DNA from: Eleginops maclovinus
Lineage: Eukaryota > Chordata > Actinopteri > Perciformes > Eleginopidae
Reading direction: 5' to 3'
DNA: 64,000 nt
Assembly (NCBI RefSeq): GCF_036324505.1
Contig: NC_086356.1
Location: 15,299,244 to 15,363,243 of the forward strand
This document shows, one piece after another, positions 34,805 to 64,000 of the stretch; the first letter of the stretch is position 1, and each line of letters opens with the position of its first letter. The position numbers were made by a program, and so were the translations under genes. The notes below the pieces were generated by a model, which saw only the letters and a list, made by a program, of their open reading frames with translations, was not told the DNA's origin and made no database searches.

Positions 34805-35185
34805 GTTAAATGAATAGTTTCACATTTTTGGTAAGACACTTATTCGCTTTCTTGCAGAGAGTTGCTGAACATATCAAAGCTATAAGTAACAGTTAGTTAT
34901 TAATTGGAATAAAGACTGTAACCAGGGGGAAACAGCAAACCTTTGGACCTTTTTTTCATATCTGGTTGTGAACAGTTTAAAGAAAATAGATATTTATTAA
35001 TCAGTGAGCTGTCGACGTGCTGGTAGGTGATTTTGCTATCTTTAGACAAAACAAGGTTTCCAGTCTTTATACTAAGTTAGTGAATCAGCTGTTAGCTATA
35101 GCTTCATTTGTCAATCATGTAATCTAACTGTTTGCGAGAAAGTGAATGAGCGAATTCTCCAAAATTACAATATATTCCATTAAAT
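34805..35185. mobile_element. MITE copy with long inverted ends, inside the ptpn11 3'UTR
   Basis: Left 'acttattcgctttcttgcagagagttgctgaac' and right 'ctaactgtttgcgagaaagtgaatgagcg' are recognisable as inverted ends, with 'aaccagggggaaacagc' and 'gacgtgctggtaggtgattttg' between. It is the same family as 24725-25140 in the opposite orientation. Confidence 0.6.
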
Positions 35186-36674
35186 GTTTTAGTTTGAGTA
35201 GCATCAATAAAAAAAAGACAGGAAAAGTTTGAACTTCTGAATCCAGGTGCCAACTTTTACAGGGCCAACAATCTATAACCACAGCAATGACTATATCTAT
35301 AGCGTCAAAGCTGAGAGATGTGGGATTGCTTCTTAAAACAGTGACTTAAAATTAAGTACATATGTGGTGCTCAAAAAAGGCAATGGTATACAAAAGGCAT
35401 TTGTCTAAAAAAACAAAAAAACAAGAACAAATGCAAAGAAAAAAGTTATATGCACTTAAAAATAAACTTAAAAAAACAAAGTTCTTTAGACAGCCGTGCG
35501 TCTGAGAAACTGAAATACACTACAGACTCCCCTGAAATCTTAATACATCCTCAAACTGACTTTGACATAGAAGTGCAGGCAGGAAGCTGCTCCTCTGAAG
35601 CCCACATGATTTATAAATCCACCAGGTGAATCAAGGCTTGACTGTAACTGTTGGGCTGCTAAATAAAAGTGCAGCAATAAGGGCTTTCGGCTAGAGCTAA
35701 GGAATGGTTAACTAACAGACAATGCGTATCCCAACAACAAAAGCACTTTATGGATGACAAAAAATGTTAATTCACACTCACTTGGAGGCAGTTCTGGCGC
35801 AAAAAAAGGAATTCATGTTTAGTCAGTAGATTACAATTTTACAGTAAAATGGTATTATACTACAATGCCAATCATTCTTCATTCAAAAACATTACCTCTA
35901 TATAACAGTGAAACTAGACCGTTTTCACTGGAAATTCTGCCCCACTTTTGTCCACAAAATAAGGTCTCGTCTCCCACTGACCAGGCTAAAAAGAGACTTT
36001 TAATTGGCTGAGAAATGTGATAAAAATCATTCATGTTTTGGCACAAGCCTTATTCTGAAAACTCCTCACTTCCATCAACAAACAAACAACCTACATAACC
36101 TTCCTTTGGTTAATTAAAATAAAAAAACATATGAGAGATGAGAAAAGGTTAGCTAGGGTTTTCCCTCTGAGAAGAGTGCTCGCTCTTTGCAGCCCTTGTT
36201 GAATTGAGATTTACAAAGACTAGTCCTAAAACTGTTAGTAGTAGGATTTAGCATGTTAGGCTTCTCAAAGGCTCTTCTGATGATCATCACAGTGGTTTAG
36301 AATTCAACTAGAGGGCAAATGTTCATGTAAGATGAGCGAGAACAGGAGGACCCTGGTGTCTGGTCTCTCTCACGTTTTTGTGTTATTGTGTGTTTTTCCA
36401 TTGTTCCATGTCATTACGGTCAAGTCTCAGGCGTCAAGGTGTGGCTGGCGAAAAAACTGTCAGGTAGCAAGATCCTGAAGGAGACAACAAAAAGGTAAAC
36501 GTGGGAAAAAAATGTAAGCTGCTGAAATGTTCATTATGCAGAATTCATCATGTGAGATAATTCAAACAATCGCAAAGCTTTATCAATGTCTGGCCTATGT
36601 TTTTCAATTTACTGCCTAATTTTGTTTCCTTAGGAGCTTCATAATTCTCATTTACCTGGAACTGAGGGTAAATC

Positions 36675-45820
<9,146 letters not shown>

Positions 45821-46360
45821 TTTTTCGTTCCTCACTTCCTCGCTGGCAGTTAGCAGTAGCTACAATTAGCTGGCTAACGTTCCCGACCGTTTCCTCTTCA
45901 ATCACAGATTAAAGTGCTTCATCGGTTTACACCCGGTCAATACGGGCACCGAAATCCAGACATGGAGAGTAAAAAAATGTGTATGCGTTTCAAAAAGAAA
46001 AGTCTTTAGGCCTCGGCCCCGGAGACTTCACAGCTAGTCGATTATTGGACGTCACCAAACATGCGACAAAACAGAGGGTGCGCGGATTTTTTTCACCCTG
46101 TGCGGCCGTTCAACGCTGCCGCTTCCCCGCTTTTCAAAAAAGCTACAGAGCTCGGCCCGTCCGGCAAACTGTGGGACATAAATTAAAGAGTCCTATCACT
46201 TTCTCTTTTGCGCATGCTCATTGACAGCCTGTTTTACGATTACAGCGGCACAAGCGGTACAGCGGTTCGGAGCGTCTCTGGAGAATTCGCCGCTCTAGCG
46301 TCAAAAGCGAAGCATTCCGCAACCCACCGCATTGACCGCCCAAATCACGTGATCATATAA
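45821..46360 (-). promoter_or_regulatory. ptpn11: ptpn11 5'UTR and promoter region
   Basis: This is the region immediately upstream of the ptpn11 ATG (45818-45820). From about 45840 to 46330 it is richer in G+C and CpG than its surroundings (for example gcgcggatt, cgctgccgc, tcggagcgtctc), consistent with a CpG-type promoter of a housekeeping gene. No TATA box is assigned. Confidence 0.55.
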
Positions 46361-46449
46361 CTATACCATCACAAAAAGTAGAGGAGGAGGCAAATGTCTA
46401 AATGTTCACATGTCAAAAATGAAATGTGTTTAATAATTTTACTAATCAG

Positions 46450-47551
46450 CAGTGGTGTAGGAAGTGCTCAGATGTTGGTTAGGTACAATAAGTCTAACTG
46501 GACAAAATAAAAAGTGATTACATGAAAATGATCTTCTCTATTGTTGTTTAGCCTATGTCAGTTGTAGAATATAATTAAGTGCAATAACTGAAGTTGGCCT
46601 ACTGTACATTAGTTAAAAACAATTGTGAGCTACCTGTTTTTACTTCATTATTTCCATGTTATGCCACATTAGCAATTATAGTACTTTTTACTTTGCTCCA
46701 TTTTTCTAACAGCTAGAGTTACTTTTAGTTACTTTCCCCCTTTCCTTTGCAGGGAAAACAATGTGCATTTCTCGACATTTAATTATTTTTTTTGTGTTAA
46801 ACTGAAATGTTCCTTATGTTTTGAGAAAAAATAATCCTGCATGATAAGATAACTACACCTTAAAACCTCATCTTGGATCAGCTAAAAAAAATGCACCATA
46901 ACAAAACTGAAAACAGGGCGTGTTTTGTCTTATTTTGACTCTCTCACACACACCTTTACCGATCTGTCCATGCTCGACCTATAATAAAACCAAAAAAATA
47001 ATATGATGTAGGCTATTGCTGTAGATATTACTGGATAATTATTACTTTTACTTGAGATATTGCTGATTGTCTAGTATTTACACACCTTTTCTTATAACTC
47101 ATACTTGTATTTTCAACTGTGGTATAAGTGTTTTTGGTATGAATACTAAATATATGGAATACTTTTTCCATCATCAGTAGTAGTACTCAGTAAAAGTCCT
47201 TCGGTCAAAATGTTACCCAAGTAAAAGTACAAAAGTATTAGCATCAAAATATACTTAAAGTACTATAGGTAAAAGTACTCATTATGAATCCTACTGGGTA
47301 GCTTTTGAGTGTTACTCCAGGTGTAACTAAAGTCTCATTTAAGTGTTTGTATTTCAAATTATTGATCAAAATCTGCAAGTAACTTAAAATATTAAATAAA
47401 TGTAATGGAGTAAAAGTACACTTTTACTTTTGAATTGTTGTGGGATAGAAGAGCAAAGCAGTAATACAATTGAAATATCCAATTAAAATTCAAGTCTCTT
47501 AATATTGTACTTAAATACAGTACTTGAGTAAATAGTTACTTTACACCATTG
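46450..47551. mobile_element. hAT-like MITE region, possibly one 1.1-kb element or two fragments
   Basis: Starts CAGTGGTGTAGGAAGT (46450) and ends ACTTTACACCATTG (47551), which are inverted repeats of each other. The right part (47165-47551) has the 'aagtaaaagtacaaaagtatt...acttgagtaaatagttacttt' pattern of a ubiquitous teleost MITE. I could not find matching 8-bp target duplications (flanks ctaatcag and tcaatgtg), so it may be two fragments. It fills most of the space between the ptpn11 and tmed2 promoters. Confidence 0.5.
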
Positions 47552-47848
47552 TCAATGTGAGAAGTTGATGTGATGATCTTCTCGAAACAAGTGAATAGTC
47601 ATTTCATTTTGACAGCACTTGTGCCGCACACTCTCAATTTTGGCCCTCGCGGGTTGCCGTTTAAGCCTGTACGTGGCAGTTAGAGAGCAGTACACAGCAG
47701 CCGAGGCTGGTGCGGCTAACGTTACTCTCCGGCAACATTTTCAATCACACTGCCTGACATCTTGCACTCTTACAGGACACACTGAAACAAGGAGGGTACT
47801 TTATATCAACAGCTTTATTGTGACGCTTGCTATAAAACACTTTGAATC

Positions 47849-49631
47849 ATGTTTACTGTGTCGGAGCTGGTTGTCTTGCTGGCCGTCCTGTCCGCCACTG
47901 CGTCCGGCTACTTCGTTAGCATAGACGCCCATGCCGAGGAGTGCTTCTACGAGCGGGTCAACTCAGGCACAAAGATGGGCCTCATGTTTGAGGTAGCCGA
48001 GGGAGGCTTCCTGGACATCGATGTGGAGGTGAGATACTTCAGTGAGATGATAACTCAGCCACCTAATGTGGAGGAATGTGTTTCGTTTTTTAACTTAAAC
48101 CTGATTCTCACACATAAGGCCTGTGCTAGCTAGCGTTAGCTTCCGCCGTCTCTCTGTGTAACGTCAAGTGGACTAGTTGCTGTCCAGTTTATGGATCTTA
48201 ACTTATTGTAATTCAAAAGATTGAATAACAAAAAAAAGATAACATCTTATTATTTGGTCTGTTTGTTCTTACCTAAACCCTAATGTTGTAATTGAATTAT
48301 TCATTAAGAATACAGGAAGTGCTGCATTAGCACTATGTCCGGCTTAAATGTCGTAGCTTTGCCGGACTCACTTTGTATCCAATAATGTATTTGAGTAAAA
48401 GAAAACATTTTACTATCTTCTTTAACTTATTTTTGTGAAAATGGTGCTCTGGTTTAACGTGCAACTGATGGGTTTGATGTACCAGATGTTGCTACCATAT
48501 GTTACAAGAGTGCTCTCTTGCAGCAGTGATTTATACTCACATATTTTGCATTTTCCTTGCAGATAACAGGGCCTGATGGTAAGCAAATTTACAAAGGCGA
48601 CAGGGAGTCAAGTGGGAAATACTCTGTGGCAGCACACATGGACGGAACCTACAAATTCTGCTTCAGCAACAAGATGTCAACCATGACACCCAAGATTGTC
48701 ATGTTCACCATTGATATCGGAGAGGCCCCTAAAGGACAGGACATGGAGACAGAAGGTACTTTAGGGGTGCATGTTTTGATTCATGCAAATGTCTGTGAAC
48801 AGAGAGAAACTAAGAAATTCCATATTGCATTATCTCAAGGCAGATTCTTAAAGATCATCCAGAGTGCAAACCACTTGTTTCTTTTTCTGACCATGTGTCA
48901 CTGTTTGATAGTTTCTTTCCCTTTTTTTTACTTTATTTTGGGCACTCTGTTCCTCTTCGTAGGTGGTGACAGCTGGGATGGTAGGGCACAGGGCAAAACT
49001 GCTATTGTGAAATAGACTTTTCAGTTTGTGATGCACTGCAGAGTTTTCTCTAACCAGCGTTGTTTTGTAGCTTAAACTAATATCGTGCATTTCTTAAACA
49101 CGTAGGAAGTTTTATTGTTTGTGAATGGCTTGACTATTTGCACAGTAAGAACATGTATGAAAAATGTCTCTGGTGATGGCACAGCATCACCTGCGACATA
49201 CATCACAATTACATCTGTTATGCATGTACTGCATACCTCATGCATGTATTTTTTTGTGCACATCAACTGTTTTGTGGCCAGGTTTCTGACGATCACTTTT
49301 ACCTGTTTCAGCACACCAAAACAAGCTGGAAGAGATGATCAACGAGCTGGCAGTTGCTATGACGGCTGTAAAGCATGAGCAGGAGTACATGGAGGTTCGA
49401 GAGAGGATACACAGAGCAAGTGAGTCTAGAGCCAATAAGAACATGAATGAAAACATTGTAAATATTTGCTTTTATATTCTGAACCTGTCTTATTCTCTCT
49501 TTCTAGTCAATGACAACACAAACAGCAGAGTGGTGCTGTGGTCGTTCTTCGAAGCTCTTGTTCTGGTGGCAATGACACTCGGACAGATTTACTACCTGAA
49601 GAGATTTTTCGAAGTACGGCGAGTGGTTTAG
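47849..49631 (+). CDS. tmed2: TMED2 / p24-beta1, ER-Golgi cargo receptor
   Basis: TMED2 is a type I membrane protein of COPI/COPII vesicles that forms p24 hetero-oligomers (with TMED10 and others) and sorts GPI-anchored and other cargo. Exons: 47849-48028, 48563-48755, 49312-49419, 49507-49631; 201 aa, as in mammals. Signal peptide about 1-20, GOLD domain from [18 protein letters not shown] through [20 protein letters not shown], luminal coiled coil ([13 protein letters not shown]...EVRERIHRA), transmembrane helix ([20 protein letters not shown]) and cytosolic tail [13 protein letters not shown] with the FF and dibasic coat-binding motifs. Stop 49629-49631. An optional 18-nt exon at 48963-48980 would add six residues (GGDSWD). 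A likely polyA signal AATAAA lies at 51057-51062. Confidence 0.97.
48963..48980 (+). other. tmed2: Candidate 18-nt in-frame microexon of tmed2
   Basis: GTGGTGACAGCTGGGATG is preceded by a pyrimidine-rich acceptor (tctgttcctcttcgtag) and followed by gtaggg. Inserted between exons 48755 and 49312, it keeps phase 1 and adds GGDSWD between the GOLD domain and the coiled coil. The rest of the intron is non-coding. It is not required for the canonical 201-aa protein. Confidence 0.6.
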
Positions 49632-51085
49632 TGCAATTAAATGATCCCTGTTTCCTTCACTGATTTCTCCAACACCCTGACAGTTATTTACACTCTGGAA
49701 ATGAGACCGGCAGATTTGAGTAAAGCCTACATATGATCGGATGTCAGATGTTTTGTCCACCTGTTACCTGTTTGGTTCCTTCTTTATAAATGTAATTAGT
49801 GTTTGTTTGGAACGAATGGCCAAAAAATTCTGGGATAGATGTAATTTCATTAGTTATTACTTTTTGTGTAAACTATTTTTCTGTCCAATATTGTTTTATA
49901 TTTTACAGTTAAGTACAATTTACTCGCCAATAGAGTTTTGCCTGTGAATGACTGAGGCTCATAATTTTAAGTAAAGACAGTCAGTTTGAAAACACTTAGA
50001 TATGCACATAACTTGATTAATTTAAAGATCCACATTAGAAGCACAGGAGTGTACCTCTGTCCTGGATTAATAAATGGTTAAACGTGTGGATTTTATACAG
50101 GAGAATTTAAATGGGACCCTATTAAGTGATAAAAATGACATGTATGAAAACAGAAATCATTTAATGTTGTTTTTGTCTGAGATGCAGGTTTTGTTTCCAG
50201 CGTCTATGCCAAGTCAGACAATGTACTGACATATCTGAAATCTGTACATTGTGTTTATGCTCTCAAACAAAAATTGCACTCCTGATAAATGCATCTAATT
50301 ATCTGAAGGATTTACACTGCAGCTAATCATTAAGGGAAACTAAAGTGTCTAGCTCGGTCTTTTGGTTCATAGCAATCCATGGTGCGGGAAAGGGGGCTTC
50401 AGTGGACACCTTTTGCAGGGAAACTGTGATTCCCTGCGTAGTTCAGAAAATGGCAACAGTTTCTTTGCCTTGATTTAATTTTGAAACACTTAAATTCAAA
50501 AAGTTCCACTTAGCTGTAAGACCTTGAAGAGCTAAGGCTGTGTTTGATTTTAAACCGAACTACTTGGAGTGAAACTCCAAGCAAAGTGTGGAGGAACACT
50601 GAGATAACATGTTACATGTTGAGGGCGGGTGGGTGGGGGGTCTGACACCTAATGACTGCTGTGTGCTTTAGTTGCTTCTACTATAGTTCTTTTGTTCGGG
50701 TTAGGGGTTTTAAATTATATGATTGTATACAATTTTGAACTGTTTGTTTTTCCTGGAGCATATCCTGTGACATGCAGCTGTGTGGCTGATGCTTTTAATA
50801 TCTTTTACCTGTTTATTTCCCCACCAAGGTAAAAAAATATGTACGTCCAGGACAGTAGCTTCAAATCTAGTACACATAAGTGTTGCGTGTCACAGAATAT
50901 GCTCCAATTTTTTATTAAAACAATCTTTGGTGAGCTCTGGCAGGTAAACTGCTCTGTACACAGTCTCTCCTTTTTGTGATTTCAACAACTAAATCTGATA
51001 AATGGATCTGTACAAATGTAGAATGGTTGTCTGTGGAAAAAAGCCCCAGGTTTCATAATAAAGCCAATATTCTGTACAATTACTT
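49632..51085 (+). other. tmed2: tmed2 3'UTR
   Basis: No coding frame follows the tmed2 stop. The first convincing AATAAA with a GT-rich downstream element is at 51057-51062, giving a 3'UTR of about 1.45 kb. The stretch includes a G-rich patch (gggcgggtgggtgggggg, about 50622). Confidence 0.6.
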
Positions 51086-51986
51086 CAGTGTCTTTTTAAA
51101 CAGGTGATGGTGTCTTTTTAAGAAAGTTTGAATGCAAATATAAGTAATTAAACTTAAATTGATATTAGTCAGTTGAACAGCCTGGTAAAGAACATTAATT
51201 GCTGCATTTCCTTGTAAAAGCTGTTACTGAACCTTTGTCAATTTTACTTGTTTTACCTGCTATGACGGTGCTGAATGTCTGCTCAAGGCTTCAAAAATCT
51301 TACTCGACTTGTTGACTGATCTGATATATAAATGGTACTATACAAACAAACGCTCCTCTTCTGCCTTTTAACATAGAAAATTAATTCCGAAGTAATGCTA
51401 CTAATTGTGTTAGTATAAATTAAATTGTAGGTCAAATGTTGTCCAAAACAAGATGCAGTATAAAAGCATGCGTATGAAGTCACAGAAATACCAAGGAACT
51501 CCTTAATGAATAACTTCATACTTTCAGTTAGCCTTTTCTAAAAATACTTCTGTAAGTATTTCATATGCAGGACTATCATTTTACTTAATTATTCACTGTT
51601 ATAATAAACGAACTAGAGCGCTTTTGAAAAGAGTAGTACAGAGTGCTTTACATTGTTGAACTTCAAGCATCTTCACAGTTTAGAACTTTACAAAAATACA
51701 GAAGAACATTGAATTAAAATACCCAAAGGTCAATAAAATGAATAGGAAGACATAAAGTCTACTTAAGTTATTCGGGTGGATGTCTCTTCCATCCCTGGTG
51801 CATCTTTTACAGTAAAACACAACTGGAATGAAAATATGGCTATACGGAACGATTCTCGTGACACCGCTTCGTTTCCCACCCGGTCTGTAAACAGCTGAGC
51901 ACCCGGAAACAGGAGCAACGTGGAGAGTCAGCCCAGCGGTGGCTTACAACTTTAGCATAAAACTGTGCTTATGTTATAGTTTCAAC
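51086..51986 (+). promoter_or_regulatory. ddx55: Intergenic spacer, then ddx55 5'UTR/promoter
   Basis: AT-rich up to about 51840, then a short G+C-richer segment with CpGs (cgtttcccacccggtctg, gcacccggaaacaggagcaacg) before the ddx55 ATG. The promoter is placed there by position only. Confidence 0.45.
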
Positions 51987-56965
<4,979 letters not shown>

Positions 56966-57059
56966 TCAGCTGTGTTTCTCCATGTAAAAAGCAGAAATCA
57001 AATAAACGATTGACATTTGTTTATCTATTTCATGATATGGTTTTATTGACGATTTTGAG

Positions 57060-60000
57060 TTATAAATAAAGCTTGATGAGTTCGTCGCTGACGGCGGACG
57101 GGGTGAGGACTCCCAGGTCGGTGAAGAGGAGGGTGATGAGGGAGGGAGGCGTGTAGTCGATCATCGGGTGCTCCTCTGACAGGTTCTTTGCGCTCCTCAG
57201 GGTGTCTGCTTTGTACTGTGGAGGCAATGAGAAGATTTGTATTGAAATACTCTTAAAGTCATAGAACATAAAATAAATAAGAGTTGATGAAATTCTCGTA
57301 CCTTAAATCTATCGGGCACGTCCTGTTGGTTGAGAGGATAGAGTCGGACAAATTTGAAACTCTCTGCCACCACGTAGAAAGGCTTGTTGTGAGCTTTAGA
57401 GCACACAGCCGTCTGATAGGTGCCAATCTGTGAAAGTGAACATTTACTAAGTAAGTATCGCAAGTACAACATTGATATATTGACTTGAGGATTTCCATGT
57501 TGTGTAACAGTGTTAATTCATACTTCAGATCCATTACATTTAGGAAGGAGATATTCAACATCACGAACATCTTCAGAGTCAATTCAGTTTATTATTACAT
57601 CCTAAAGTATGTGTTTCTTCTAAGTCTGCTAATGCAGTGAAAAGATTTCAACAACTAGAATAAAGTGATATTTTTTTAATTAATCAGAAATCCCTTATTC
57701 AGTCTCCTTACACTGACTCCTTTAAAGCTATTTTGTGATGTTCTGTTATCTTAAACAGGTGGAAATAAACCAATCATTTAAAATAATATTATTCTAAAAC
57801 ATTTTTTTCACTTTTATGAACCTTTAAATAAATTGAAATCAGCTCTACGTTGATTTGTATAATAAAAATGTATTCTAGATAACTGATAAGTTTCAATACA
57901 TTCATTTTTTTGATAATGTAATTTATTGAAGTCACAAAGGTTTACTCGTAAGGAAGTACTTTCCACTGATCACAGGCAAAACCAATTTGGGATTTTTGTA
58001 AAAACCTTGAGGCTGTATTGCAAAGCAAGTTCACCAGTTGGTATCATGAAAGTTTTAAAATTAGAATATTTCAAATTATTCAGTAAAATCTGAAATATGT
58101 TTTTATTTATTCCACAAACTCACCTTGTTGATGATCCCTCCGCTCTCAACGACCCCCTCTGCACCAACAATAACTAGGTCTACTTTCTCCAAAACATACC
58201 TGTGAAAAACCATCAAGCATGCTGGATAAATGTTCCTGTTGTTAAAGTATAACAATATTTAGTTTTTTAACTTGATGTATATATTTACCCCACAGCTGCA
58301 TCCAGAACTACTGTTACTGGAACATTGAGCTTTCTCAGGGCTTCTGCCATCTGTTGCCTGAGTATTCAAAAAAAAATCTGATTCAATAAGTGCATGTCCC
58401 CTTAAAATAAAACACAATTTACTGACACTGTTCACTCACCCCGCTGAGTCAGGCTGCGATTCAGTCACATACACAGAGAAGCGCTTCTTTTCTTCCGCAG
58501 CTTTTTCAAGGACCTGCAGCACGACTCTGGAGTATGAGTGAGTAAGGATTTTCTGGGGAAAGAGGGGAGAATTGTGTCATTAAATTGCTTACATTATATG
58601 TGTGCAACAGTGTGTGTCGGCATAAATTAAGCTCCTACCAACCCTCACCCACCTGTCTTTCTATAGGTTAATAATGACCTTCATTCACAACAGTTCAGTT
58701 ATACACCTGCTGATAGTACAAGTTGAAGGTCTTTCTTTGGTATTTACACAACAATGAGTCATCCCCAGTTATACATGTGTGTTTTTCTTGAGAAAAAAGA
58801 TCTTGAATTGTGTGTGTAACACCAATACGTACAGCTCCGTCTTTGATGAAGGTGTGACAGAGCTGAGCGACTTTTTTCCTGGACTTTGAGATCTTATTTA
58901 GAAAAAGTTCTCCCCTCTCCTCCATCACCTTTTTACAGCGAGACAGATCCTGACAGAAAAAGACAGAGATAAAAAACAGTTTGTGACAGGCAAAAAAATA
59001 CTGGAAGCCTGGGAGGAGCGGAGTTAGAATAAGAAAGTAGTTACAGACTTTCGCATCATTAAATCAAGCAAACATGCCCCCATAAATAGCTCTTTAAGCA
59101 AACGGTAAAGAAATCTCAGGCTATTAAAATAATCGGGTAAAAAATCCATATATACCTGAACAATCACCTCTCAAGTTCTTGGGAGTATTTATCTACTTAC
59201 ATTTTCAGTAAAATTACTTGTCAATTCTGTGTTTTTACATTTAGGTCTAGGTGTTTAGCCTTTTACATTGCAATGTTATTGTGGGGGAGAATACTAGACC
59301 TATTATTTATTACTTATATATTCACTACAATCAAATTAAAATATATTATTTAGTTAAGTCAATATCAGAATCAGCATTTGCAAACCCGTCACAACGCAAT
59401 GGTGGCCCTAATGGTTGAGACACAGAACATAAAACCACAACATACCTGGACAAATCCAGCCAGATTAATTAAGTTAGCATTAGTATCCCAGTAAGTGAAC
59501 AACGTCAAGGAAAAATAAGCATTCTTTGTAAGAAGTTATAACTTGTGTAATATACCCACTTGATTTGGCTAACCCAAACTGCTGAAGCTTCATATTTTAA
59601 TGCATTTTGCATCAAATGAGGTCCCTACATGTTATCCCATATTGTCTTACATTGAAATTCGACTTGAAAACTCTTTAAATGGCCAGTATTTTTTTATTTC
59701 TTTAGGAGGTTACATTGAACTGTTAGGCGACGCAAGGAAACATTCAGCCCAGGGAAAGCTGGACAACAATGCTGAAGACAGGGGCATCTGGACTACCCTG
59801 CTTACTACAGATATGAGATTTTGACTTGTTGTTTAGTTTGGGTGCACTGAGCTGTCCCAGGGAAGCCACTTACCTGGTGCTCCAGTGATGTGAGACTAAT
59901 GAAACGCAGGAAGAGCTCTCCTCCTGAGGACACGGCCACAGAGGAGTCCACTCCTGTCAGGCAGTCTGTTGCCCACGTCAGGCTCTCCCTCAGGCCCAGG

Positions 60001-60371
60001 ATGGTTTCACCTGATGGGGCAGGGACAGATTTTACAAACAGGTTGCCACAAAGTAACACAGGATATTTCAAACCCAATGAGTATTTTCAATTTAGAAATA
60101 GTTATTTTAGTTAAGAGTTTGAATTCTTCTTCCAATACTACATAAAGGTAAAATGATGCTGGGAATGTACACACACCTTTGTCTCTCTTGAGGAATTCCA
60201 GCAGGGTGCGGATAGCGGCCACAGCAGAGGCCATGTCTGGGTCTTTCCTCATCTGAGCCCTGAAATACTCCACCAGCTCTGACCAGGGAAAACCATTTAC
60301 AAAACTCGTTCAATAATGATACTAACCACAACATGGGAGGAAATTAGAAACAACTTACCTTCTTCATTCAT
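57060..60371 (-). CDS. eif2b1: eIF2B subunit alpha
   Basis: eIF2B-alpha is a regulatory subunit of the decameric guanine nucleotide exchange factor for eIF2; it holds the two halves together and senses phosphorylated eIF2-alpha in the integrated stress response. Exons (minus): 60359-60371 (ATG 60369-60371), 60177-60278, 59874-60010, 58833-58949, 58440-58552, 58289-58357, 58124-58199, 57302-57427, 57060-57215; 302 aa (human 305). Hallmarks: [116 protein letters not shown] and the C-terminus [12 protein letters not shown]. Small indels relative to human lie in the loop before [20 protein letters not shown]. The gene is convergent with ddx55 and its first exon is head to head with bcl7a. Confidence 0.97.
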
Positions 60372-63928
<3,557 letters not shown>

Positions 63929-64000
63929 TGAAAGCCTTGAAGGAAATGGATTGGCAGTTTCTTTTTATTCATTTCTATTTATAATGTTTGACAATCCTAC

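Larger units (their letters stand above)
33710..36475 (-). other. ptpn11: ptpn11 terminal 3'UTR exon
   Basis: On the minus strand an acceptor ctccttcag (exon edge 36475) follows the exon that holds the stop codon, leaving an entirely untranslated last exon. Possible AATAAA signals on the minus strand lie at 33968-33973 and 33731-33736, which would end the transcript near 33710. It contains a CA microsatellite (34231-34261) and a MITE copy (34805-35185). The 3' limit is inferred. Confidence 0.5.

Noticed and set aside
47619..47924. Plus-strand frame overlapping the tmed2 start
   Set aside because: It lies in the tmed2 5'UTR in another frame; the ATG at 47849 gives the conserved signal peptide and GOLD domain.

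Overview
The window looks like nuclear DNA of a ray-finned (teleost, probably percomorph-type) fish. It has multi-exon genes with consensus GT/AG introns, an AT-rich background, many CA/TG microsatellites and several non-autonomous transposon families typical of teleosts. The predicted proteins match vertebrate orthologues almost end to end.

Layout. (1) 578-26270, minus: rph3a (rabphilin-3A), 15 coding exons plus a non-coding first exon about 16 kb upstream. Its giant first intron (9529-26012) holds a TTAA-flanked MITE, a (CA)76 tract and a 1.3-kb composite GC-rich minisatellite. (2) 29687-32060, minus: a small four-exon gene model encoding about 119 aa that I do not recognise. It is built only from splice-site and phase consistency. 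(3) 33710-45860, minus: ptpn11 (SHP2), complete, 14 coding exons, with a final 3'UTR-only exon. (4) 47849-51080, plus: tmed2 (p24 cargo receptor), complete, with a possible 18-nt microexon. (5) 51987-56965, plus: ddx55 (DEAD-box helicase), complete, 14 exons. (6) 57060-60371, minus: eif2b1 (eIF2B alpha), complete, 9 exons, tail to tail with ddx55 with only 94 bp between stop codons. (7) 61979-63920 and beyond, plus: bcl7a, first three coding exons only; the gene runs off the window.

As far as I recall the human map, rph3a-ptpn11 and tmed2-ddx55-eif2b1-bcl7a correspond to two parts of chromosome 12q24. The window would then preserve the local blocks but bring them next to each other. The genes are housekeeping or signalling genes (vesicle exocytosis, RTK/Ras signalling, ER-Golgi cargo, ribosome biogenesis, translation initiation, BAF chromatin remodelling) and do not form one pathway. 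No tRNA, rRNA, CRISPR or viral gene was seen.

Points most worth a second look: the unrecognised small gene; two poly-C runs in the rph3a linker whose lengths break the frame; the tmed2 microexon; an 18-nt alternative donor in the ptpn11 phosphatase domain; four 3' splice sites sitting directly on TG repeats; and the 132-bp/60-bp minisatellite that is open in several frames. Exon borders were read by eye and checked by codon phase, so single-base errors are possible.
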